Assembly: GCA_029194675.1 (NCBI GenBank)
Contig: JARFXP010000002.1
Span: forward strand, 1,212,150 to 1,276,149
Source: Nitrospira sp.
GTDB taxonomy: Bacteria; Nitrospirota; Nitrospiria; Nitrospirales; Nitrospiraceae
Direction: 5' to 3'
Length of the DNA stretch: 64,000 nucleotides
Below are positions 57,909 through 64,000 of this stretch, piece by piece. Every line of letters begins with the position of its first letter. Position 1 is the first letter of the stretch. The notes under the pieces were generated by a model. It saw only the letters and a program-made list of their open reading frames with translations, was not told the origin of the DNA and did not search any database. The translations under genes and the position numbers were made by a program.

Positions 57909-58838
57909 ATGACCATGCATACCGTCGTTATTATTGGATCCGGTCCGGCCGGACTCACTGCAGCGATTTATGCTGCGCGTGCAAACCTCGCTCCCCTGCT
58001 CGTCGAAGGTTGGCAAGCGGGTGGACAGCTCACGACGACCACAGAAGTCGAAAACTACCCTGGTTTCGCAAAGGGCATCATGGGGCCGGAGTTAATGAAA
58101 GAGATGCGCTCCCAAGCAGAGCGGTTCGGAACGGTCTTCAAAACTGGAGATGTCACATCGGTTGATCTCAAGACTCGGCCTTTTCAAGTCGTTGTGGATG
58201 GTGAGGAAACCCTTGAAACCAAGACGTTGATCATCGCGACCGGCGCCTCTCCGATCACACTCGGTCTCTCAAATGAAAAGCGCTTGTGGGGTCATGGTGT
58301 GTCGAGTTGCGCGACCTGCGATGGGTTTTTCTTTAAAGGCAAAGAACTCGTTGTCGTAGGCGGCGGAGACAGTGCAATGGAGGAAGCGACGTTTCTCACC
58401 AAGTTCGCCACCAAAGTGTCGATTGTTCACCGTCGTGACAAACTTCGCGCTTCCAAAATCATGCAAGGCCGGGCCATGAAGAATGAAAAAATTACCTTTG
58501 TCTGGAACAGCGTCGTCGAAGATGTTCTTGGACAGGATGTCGTGTCTGGTGCCCGCATCAGAAATATCATCACCGGAACAGTCTTGGATTTGCCTTGTGC
58601 CGGGTTCTTTTTGGCGATCGGCCACCGCCCGAACACAGCGCTCTTCGCAGGCCAGCTGAAGATGAACCACGCCGGCTATCTCATAACCAATCATGGAACA
58701 GCCACCGATGTCCCTGGTGTGTTTGCGGCCGGGGATGTGCAAGACTCCCATTATCGCCAAGCCATTACCGCGGCCGGTACCGGCTGCATGGCTGCGATCG
58801 ACGCCGAGCGGTTCTTAGAAACTTCAAGCCAAGGTTGA
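57909..58838 (+). CDS. trxB: Thioredoxin reductase
   Basis: 309 aa; ATG at 57909 chosen (another at 57915, GTG at 57897). FAD site VVIIGSGPAGLTAAIYAARA, GGQLTTTTEVENYPGF, redox active CATCDG in VSSCATCDGFFFKG, NADPH site VVVGGGDSAMEEA, and GVFAAGDVQDSHYRQAITAAGTGCMAAID. It reduces thioredoxin with NADPH. Confidence 0.96.
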   Translation: MTMHTVVIIGSGPAGLTAAIYAARANLAPLLVEGWQAGGQLTTTTEVENYPGFAKGIMGPELMKEMRSQAERFGTVFKTGDVTSVDLKTRPFQVVVDGEETLETKTLIIATGASPITLGLSNEKRLWGHGVSSCATCDGFFFKGKELVVVGGGDSAMEEATFLTKFATKVSIVHRRDKLRASKIMQGRAMKNEKITFVWNSVVEDVLGQDVVSGARIRNIITGTVLDLPCAGFFLAIGHRPNTALFAGQLKMNHAGYLITNHGTATDVPGVFAAGDVQDSHYRQAITAAGTGCMAAIDAERFLETSSQG

Positions 58839-58897
58839 GGCTAAGGTTGAGCTTTCACGGAAAAAAAGATCTTACACCTTAACCTCGACCTCAACCT
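58832..58897. repeat. Iterated AGGTTGAGG inverted repeat between trxB and thiI
   Basis: AGGTTGAGGCTAAGGTTGAG at 58832-58851 and its imperfect inverse CTTAACCTCGACCTCAACCT at 58878-58897 flank an A-rich loop. The arms iterate AGGTTGAG. It starts inside the trxB stop region. A hairpin between two genes, without a T-tract. Confidence 0.65.
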
Positions 58898-58906
58898 ATC
58901 TCCAGT

Positions 58907-60094
58907 ATGCGTTGTGTCATCGCCCATTACCACGAGCTTGCTCTTAAGGGAAATAATCGAGATTACTTCGAGCGATGCCTCATTAAGAACATTCGGACTG
59001 CTCTCAAGGATGTCGGAATTCGGCAGGTCGAGAACCTTCACAGTCGAATCCGGATCTGGCTCCCGCTAGAAGCCTCTCCCGGTGTGGTTCGAGACCGGCT
59101 CAGACTTGTATGCGGGATCGCCAACTTTTCGCTGGGCCGTGTGGTCCCGCTCGAATTAAGTGATCCCAATCTGGATGCACTCACCACGGCTGTCCTCGAA
59201 GAGATTGAATCACACTCCTTCACCACGTTCAGGGTCACAGCCAAACGGGCCGACAAGCGTTTGGCTTTGACTTCAATGGATATAGAAAAAGCGCTCGGTG
59301 CAGCGGTCTGTAACAGAACCGGCAAGAAAGTCAACTTGAAGAATCCTGACTTGACCATTTATGTCGAACTCCTATCGAATGAAGCGTTTTGCTCGGCGGA
59401 AAAGATCGAAGGTCCCGGCGGTATGCCGGTCGGCGTAAGCGGAAAGATCGCCTGCCTGATTTCGGGGGGGATCGACTCACCTGTGGCCGCATATCGCATG
59501 GTGAAACGCGGCTGCCTTGCTTCTTTCATTCATTTTTCTGGACGGCCATTGGTCAGCCGAGCTTCGGAAGAAAAAGTTCACGAACTTGTGCGGAACCTCA
59601 CCACCTTTCAATACGAATCGCGTCTCTATGTGGTTCCCTTTGGAGAGATCCAACGCGAAATCGTCCTCAGTACGCCCGCTCCATTTCGAGTCGTGCTATA
59701 CCGGCGAATGATGGTGCGGATCGCCGAGGAACTGGCCAGAAGAGAGCAGTGTTGGGCGTTAGTGACCGGCGATAGCCTAGGCCAAGTGGCTTCTCAAACG
59801 CCTCAGAATTTGTGTGCGATTGAAGAAGCAGCGGAGCTGCCGATCCTCCGTCCACTGATCGGCATGGACAAACGCGAGATCATCGACGAAGCCAGACGTC
59901 TCGGTACCTACGAGACGTCAATAGAGCCGGACCAGGACTGTTGCAAGCTATTTGTGCCTCCCCATCCGAGTACCAAAACTCGCCTTGACGATGTGCACAA
60001 GGTTGAACGTTTGATCGATGTCTCCACCTTGGTCAAACGAGGGGTGGAGAAGGCGGAGTTGACCGAGTTCTCGTTCCCCTCCTCAACTGCGTAA
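58907..60094 (+). CDS. thiI: tRNA 4-thiouridine synthase ThiI (no rhodanese domain)
   Basis: 395 aa. THUMP domain at about 55-165 (HSRIRIWLPLEAS; VTAKRADKRLALTSMDIEKALG), then a PP-loop ATPase: GKIACLISGGIDSPVAAYRMVKRG and LVTGDSLGQVASQTPQN. Adenylates U8 of tRNA and adds sulfur. It stops after EPDQDCCKLFVPPHP, without the C-terminal rhodanese domain of E. coli ThiI, so sulfur must come from another carrier. The trxB neighbour could support the redox step; this is inferred. Confidence 0.93.
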   Translation: MRCVIAHYHELALKGNNRDYFERCLIKNIRTALKDVGIRQVENLHSRIRIWLPLEASPGVVRDRLRLVCGIANFSLGRVVPLELSDPNLDALTTAVLEEIESHSFTTFRVTAKRADKRLALTSMDIEKALGAAVCNRTGKKVNLKNPDLTIYVELLSNEAFCSAEKIEGPGGMPVGVSGKIACLISGGIDSPVAAYRMVKRGCLASFIHFSGRPLVSRASEEKVHELVRNLTTFQYESRLYVVPFGEIQREIVLSTPAPFRVVLYRRMMVRIAEELARREQCWALVTGDSLGQVASQTPQNLCAIEEAAELPILRPLIGMDKREIIDEARRLGTYETSIEPDQDCCKLFVPPHPSTKTRLDDVHKVERLIDVSTLVKRGVEKAELTEFSFPSSTA

Positions 60095-60738
60095 CTCGTA
60101 GACTTATTCTGTTTGGAGCCGAGGATCATGAAGTCACGTGAAGCCTGCCTTGACTCGACGCCGGTCCCTATGCCCCGCTCGTGCACGACGGTGCCTCTGT
60201 TCGGTGCCGGGTCTCGGTCCGGTGGGTTTGGTCATCTGAAAGGTGGCCACCGCCCTTTACTACATCAAGTGCCCAATCCGTGATTGTACGATACAGTGAG
60301 AGGCCCAGTGCAGTTGCCTGCACCCGATGGGTTTACATAGAGTTCACCGCCCATGGTTGATAAACCGAGCGGGGTAGCTACGGTCGCCATCAAGGCCACC
60401 GAGGTAATGGTTGGAAAGTAACGCAACCGAATCCTAGGCACAGGCTCTCGCTCGCTTCTCATGAGGGGGGGAGGGCTGGTGCGGGGATCCCCGGATCTCA
60501 CTCTACCCTCTCCCCAGTTTCTGGGAATAAGCCTGTGGACAAAACTCATTCCTATCGCCCGAAGAGGCGAGATACAACTGCAACGAGCTTCTTGCCTAGT
60601 TTTTAGTCATTGATACGGAATGAGATTCAGACACCATATCTTGGGGTGTTATCGTTTCATCAACATTTCCAACTAATTCGAAACGTTTTATGAAAAAGTC
60701 TTGCGATCGTCTGAGCCCTGTTGACAGGAAGGGAGCAA
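60095..60738. other. Gene-free region before the XRE/S24 cassette
   Basis: About 640 bp. No convincing frame, tRNA or terminator. A GC-rich GGGGATCCCCGGATC segment near 60487 and a TTGACA at 60721-60726 that could be a -35 box for the downstream repressor are the only points noted. Confidence 0.4.
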
Positions 60739-60761
60739 GCATGTTACCAATGGTTACATGC
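60739..60761. promoter_or_regulatory. Palindromic operator-like site over the start of the XRE/S24 gene
   Basis: GCATGTTACCAATGGTTACATGC is an almost perfect inverted repeat (10 of 11 bases per arm). It covers the start codon at 60758 of the repressor gene. A TTGACA lies at 60721. The location fits autorepression by the encoded repressor. A binding role is inferred. Confidence 0.65.
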
Positions 60762-61306
60762 TGAAGCCGAGAGACCTTAAACGTATTCGAGAAGGATTAG
60801 GGCTCACACAGCAGCAACTTGCTGATGCCTTGCACACCACGCGGGTATCAGTGGCGAGGTATGAGACCGGCATGCGGAAAATTCCCGGTGTTGTATCGGT
60901 GGTGCTGGATCAATTGCGACGGAAAACCGAGATTCCCATGGCCGGCCTGGTCGCAGCCGGCTCACCCATCGAGCCGGTGTCGCAAGCGGAACTCGTGGAC
61001 ATACCACCGAGCATGTTGCGAGGCGGTGAGACCTTCGCCCTAAAGATAAAGGGCGAGTCAATGAAAGATGACGGGATTTTACCCGGCGATCTGGTAGTCG
61101 TGCGCAAACAGGAAACGGCTAAAAACGGGCAAACCGTCGTCGCCTTGGTCAATCACGAAGCCACGATCAAGACATATTTCAAGAAGAGTGGGCGCATTGA
61201 ACTTCATCCGGCCAACGACCAGATGCAGCCGATTATCGTCCGGCCATCGGACGAGTTTCATATCGAAGGCATTGTCATCGGTGTCATTCGACATTGCGCC
61301 GTCTAA
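60758..61306 (+). CDS. XRE-family repressor with LexA-type S24 self-cleaving domain
   Basis: 182 aa. HTH_3 domain at residues 5-55 (LTQQQLADALHTTRVSVARY), then an S24 peptidase domain with cleavage site A67-G68 (VAAGSP), catalytic Ser101 in KGESMKDDG and Lys138 in ATIKTYF. This is CI/UmuD/LexA logic: RecA filaments on damaged DNA trigger self-cleavage and derepression. Only one start codon is possible; it has no Shine-Dalgarno at normal distance (GGGAG lies about 22 bases away), so it may be leaderless. Confidence 0.9.
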   Translation: MLKPRDLKRIREGLGLTQQQLADALHTTRVSVARYETGMRKIPGVVSVVLDQLRRKTEIPMAGLVAAGSPIEPVSQAELVDIPPSMLRGGETFALKIKGESMKDDGILPGDLVVVRKQETAKNGQTVVALVNHEATIKTYFKKSGRIELHPANDQMQPIIVRPSDEFHIEGIVIGVIRHCAV

Positions 61307-61325
61307 TCACTCGAAAGGAGCAACG

Positions 61326-61574
61326 ATGATCGCGACAGAGCGAACAACCCTAATAAAAGACCACTTGATGGATTTGGAAAGAACGGTGGCAGCACTGGAC
61401 AACAGATTGCAGAGCATCCAGTGGGGATTGCAACTAAGCACTATAGGATTACTGGTAGAGAGTTTTCGAAGCGTAATGCGATCCAAGCAGAGAAGCCGGT
61501 TCATGTCGACAGTCTGTAATCAACATATACGTTCGAATACAAAGCTGGCGAGTCATGACGGTCCAAGAACATAG
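61326..61574 (+). CDS. Small protein of unknown function
   Basis: 82 aa from an ATG at 61326 with a strong CGAAAGGAG upstream, 19 bases after the repressor stop. Sequence MIATERTTLIKDHLMDLERT ... STIGLLVESFRSVMRSKQ has one amphipathic helix region and ends in the zinc-ribbon gene. Its coupling and binding site suggest a real member of the operon. No family recognised. Confidence 0.55.
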   Translation: MIATERTTLIKDHLMDLERTVAALDNRLQSIQWGLQLSTIGLLVESFRSVMRSKQRSRFMSTVCNQHIRSNTKLASHDGPRT

Positions 61575-61737
61575 CTCACCATCAACGACGACAGGACCCT
61601 GTTCTGATTGTGGAATCGTGGTCGAACGGCGGATGGAATCGATCGACGGCTTTACGCATTCCATGGTCCAGCTTTGCCCAACCTGCTGGAATGCATACCG
61701 ACAGCGGCAGGTATTTGCCGGCGGATGCTGCGGGTAG
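61555..61737 (+). CDS. Small zinc-ribbon-like protein
   Basis: 60 aa. Cysteine pairs CSDC (residues 16-19) and CPTC (about 41-44) with an ending GGCC suggest a zinc ribbon. Starts at ATG 61555, 20 bp inside the preceding small gene. No recognised family. Confidence 0.5.
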   Translation: MTVQEHSSPSTTTGPCSDCGIVVERRMESIDGFTHSMVQLCPTCWNAYRQRQVFAGGCCG

Positions 61738-61751
61738 GAGAAGGCCGTGGT

Positions 61752-62462
61752 ATGAGAGGCACAGAAGCAAGAGGAGGAACTGCGCAGTTGCCGGTCACAG
61801 GCGGGGAAAGTCTCCGTCACAAACTCTCGTCACGGTCCAGGCCTGCGAAAGCTGAAACAGAAGGTCCATCCATCCATGTGGTTCCGCTGAATCCATCTGA
61901 TCGGCTGACTGTGTTGTATGGTCATCCGGCTGCCTCACGAATTGCCTCACAAACGCTCGTCGATCGCGCCCTGTCCGGGCAGCCAGTCGTGTTTCTGGGT
62001 GGAATCCACGCGTTCGACACGTTCATCATCGGAAGACTAGCTCGCAGCCGCCGCCAGCAGCCTCGGAAAGCGCTGGCGATGATCCATGTGGCGCGAGCCT
62101 TCAGCGCGCGGCAATTGGAACGGCTGATGTCTCAGTGTTTGGTTGGCGCCTTGGAGCGTTATCAAGCTCGCACGGCAGTGATATCCGGCCTGCTTGAAAC
62201 GCTATGTGCCGGCGGCCTGACAGATCACGAAGTCAGGCGGCTTACGGACCGAATGATCGAATCGGTGGGACACTTGACGCTGCAAGGATTTTCGTTGCTC
62301 TGCCCCTGTCCCTCCGTTCCGATGCCGATGGCTCCAGCCTATCGGCTGTTTACCATATTGCGCTCGATGAGCAACCGTTGCATCCATGTGTATGAGGTGC
62401 AGAGGAAAGTAGTGACAGAGGAAATTCCGTTGGAAGCCATACCCGTCTATACAGAGCCTTGA
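61752..62462 (+). CDS. RecA/RAD51-fold protein lacking a P-loop lysine
   Basis: 236 aa from the ATG at 61752, with AGGAGAAGG upstream. Residues 75-125 follow the RecA/RAD51 core: GQPVVFLGGIHAFDTFIIGRL occupies the P-loop position but lacks GKT; AMIHVARAFSARQLERLMSQ is the following strand-helix. VISGLLETLCAGGLTDHEV near 143-161 is the Walker B-like strand. It resembles ImuA-like or archaeal RadA-like paralogues that do not hydrolyse ATP. Last gene of the repressor cassette. Confidence 0.6.
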   Translation: MRGTEARGGTAQLPVTGGESLRHKLSSRSRPAKAETEGPSIHVVPLNPSDRLTVLYGHPAASRIASQTLVDRALSGQPVVFLGGIHAFDTFIIGRLARSRRQQPRKALAMIHVARAFSARQLERLMSQCLVGALERYQARTAVISGLLETLCAGGLTDHEVRRLTDRMIESVGHLTLQGFSLLCPCPSVPMPMAPAYRLFTILRSMSNRCIHVYEVQRKVVTEEIPLEAIPVYTEP

Positions 62463-62813
62463 GAGTGAACACGAACTACTCTACCGAAACGAAAACCCAA
62501 CTCGTCGTTGGTGTGAAATCATTGCAGTTCGTCGGTTAATGACCCAGTGTACCGCTCCTGATTTCTTGGACACGGTTGTAGCCATACTCAACCCGATGGC
62601 TTGGTCGGCTCGCTCGGTGATCGGCGCTCCTGGGGCAACTGGGTGTGTCAAGTTTGTGCGAGCGTCCGTCGATCGTTCTGCTTGCATGGACTCTCGGCGT
62701 CGTCACGCGGCCTCCTGAGTCGTGAGCAGATCGCGGCGCACCTGAGCCAGAGAGCGAAACCCATGCCGTTCGACCAGCCACTGCTCATTATCCTAAAAAC
62801 GGCGGTCAACGTG
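62463..62813. other. Gene-free region before nested IS
   Basis: About 350 bp. A minus-strand fragment near 62718-62800 reads NEQWLVERHGFRSLAQVRRD followed by a stop; it looks like the end of a decayed gene. No full gene is supported, and the IS1380 end is expected here. Confidence 0.35.
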
Positions 62814-63788
62814 TCATGTCGGCGCAGGTTGTGAGCTCAACAAGGTCGGAGGCCCTGCGGGTGAGAGCATGAATCTGGCGAACGCGCGGGTGAGAATTGC
62901 CCGCAGGCGGTCGGCATCGGTCCACTGCTCCGCAGTCACTTTGAGGGTCCGCAGAAAGGCCGCCAAGTTCGTCAGCACGGCTTGGATGGCTGAGTGCTTC
63001 GCGTGCAGGCTGGTGATGGTCAGGCGCGTGTGTCCGGCGTGGTGGGTTTGCGTGGCGACGCCATGCAACAAGAGCGGTCGACTGGAGATCGCCTCACAAT
63101 GGTTGTGCGGCTGGGCGAGCCGCACAACCAGCGTCCACCAGGTGGAGATCCGTGCCACCATCCGTGCCATGAGCCGGCAGCGCGCCAGCTCCTGCGTGGT
63201 GAAGCCGCCCCAGCCCCATTGATTCTTCAGCTCGTCAAAGGTGTTTTCGGCATCGGCCCGATCGCGATAGAGCTGGGCGAGGGCGAGGATCTCGTACCGG
63301 GTTGAGGTGACCAGCACGGCATACTCATAGCGCTTGGTCGGCACCTCGCTCTCCATGAAGTCGAACCGCGATTGATCGGCGTCCGTCCCGGTCATGAGCA
63401 GCTCGCCAGTAAGGGGGCGGCGCAGCACGATGACACGCCGTGTTCGGCTCCAGCCTGACAGCCGCAGCGTATCTTCGACCCCTTCCCAACCTTGCCCCGC
63501 CTCCTCCCACGCAGTGGAGCGGAAGAGCGTCTTGATGAAGGCCTTCACATGCTTCGTGACGCGTAGCTTGGTGAGAGACGGCTGATCTCGAGCCTCGGCC
63601 GCGCGGAGCACCGATGCGTTGCCAAAGGCCACGTCCCCGTGCAACATGGCGGGGCGTGCCTCCTTCGGCAAGGCATCCAGCCACGCCCAGAGCCTCGGCA
63701 GGTGATGCATCGGGGCGCTCGGCAGCACGTCCACCACCAGGGCCAGCCGGGTGTTTGCCATGAATGCGCTGTGATAGCTGTGTGTCAA
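62814..63788 (-). pseudogene. IS1380-type transposase, N-terminus cut off by another IS
   Basis: 324 codons from the truncation point to the stop. It matches IS1380 transposase from SYHSAFMANTRLALVVDV onward: GLWALLD-like PRLWAWLDALPKEARP, MLHGDVAFGNASV (catalytic Asp), YRDRADAENTFDELKNQWGWGGF (catalytic Glu). About 110-130 N-terminal residues are missing where IS21-type sequence begins (about 63785). Not a functional gene in this form. Confidence 0.85.
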
Positions 63789-64000
63789 GGGGCACCCAAA
63801 TGTGCCCAGTTATGGTCATCGAAAATTCCCCACACTGGGGTTACGTCGTCGTTGAAGCCTCCTCCATTCGCATGAGTCCGGCTTTGAGTTTGTCCTTGAG
63901 TCGGTACGAATGTCCGCGGATATTGATGGTGATGGCGTGGTGCAGGACCCGATCCAGGATCGCCGTCGCGAGCACGCGGTCGCCAAACACCTCCCCCCAG
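63783..64000 (-). mobile_element. IS21-type element end (partial)
   Basis: Starts with TGTCAAGGGGCACCCAAATG at 63783, a TG...-type terminus close to the istB stop. The rest runs off the window. It interrupts the IS1380-type transposase. Confidence 0.65.
63841..64000 (-). CDS. istB: IS21-family helper ATPase IstB, C-terminal part
   Basis: An open frame at the window edge with stop at 63841-63843 reads WGEVFGDRVLATAILDRVLHH, then SYRLKDKLKAGLMRMEE: the C-terminus of the IstB/DnaC-like ATPase of IS21 elements. N-terminal part and istA lie outside. Confidence 0.88.
   Translation of the reverse strand, partial: WGEVFGDRVLATAILDRVLHHAITINIRGHSYRLKDKLKAGLMRMEEASTTT

Noticed and set aside
60265..60549. 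Minus-strand frame of 94 codons
   Set aside because: Low-complexity N-terminus, no ribosome binding site and no domain-like pattern.

Overview
The window looks like chromosome from a Nitrospira-type bacterium (phylum Nitrospirota). This rests on the gene repertoire and protein style: a complete complex I operon with fused nuoCD, a Tad/Flp pilus cluster, a DHH-CBS-polyA-polymerase tRNA nucleotidyltransferase, and iterated-motif hairpin spacers between genes. It is a judgement from pattern recognition, not from a search. No rRNA, tRNA or CRISPR array was seen.

Layout. 1-5.7 kb is an accessory, scarred region: a partial unknown gene, a ParDE pair, a DUF2442 gene, a complete IS4-family element, a gene fusing an HEXXH metallopeptidase-like domain to a DUF4160-like domain, and a DUF433/DUF5615 toxin-antitoxin pair. 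6.1-21.5 kb is the minus-strand nuoA-B-CD-E-F-G-H-I-J-K-L-M-N operon for the proton-pumping NADH:quinone oxidoreductase. 21.6-24.3 kb is the tRNA nucleotidyltransferase. 24.4-27.6 kb is a tightly overlapping four-gene minus-strand operon (radical SAM/SPASM, DUF547 lipoprotein, ferritin-like di-iron protein, glycosyltransferase) of unknown pathway. 27.8-32.1 kb holds small secreted proteins and a mercuric-reductase-like flavoprotein with a DUF3047 partner.

32.2-45.3 kb is the Tad pilus locus: on the minus strand flp, prepilin peptidase, cpaB, a secretin N-domain-only paralogue, the secretin, a small lipoprotein, tadE, a tadG-like gene, tadZ, tadA, tadB and tadC. A tadD-like TPR lipoprotein diverges on the plus strand, and a sigma-54 activator lies close by. 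A good -24/-12 site sits upstream of flp, so the activator probably controls pilus expression. 45.9-52.6 kb holds envelope and redox genes: a DsbA-type protein, a sulfite-oxidase-like protein, and a YdbH homologue followed by one gene that fuses YnbE-like and YdbL-like parts. 52.6-55.5 kb is a GH63-type glucosidase followed by a truncated remnant of a glycogen debranching enzyme. 56-60.1 kb holds a beta-helix protein, coaE, trxB and thiI.

60.7-62.5 kb is a small cassette: a self-cleaving XRE/S24 repressor with a palindrome over its own start, two very small genes, and a RecA/RAD51-like protein that lacks a recognisable P-loop lysine. It reads like a damage-response module. The window ends in nested insertion sequences: the 3' part of an IS1380-type transposase interrupted by an IS21-type element.

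Best candidates for undescribed biology are the repressor/RecA-like cassette, the radical SAM-DUF547-ferritin-like-glycosyltransferase operon, the YnbE-YdbL fusion, and the HEXXH-DUF4160 fusion.
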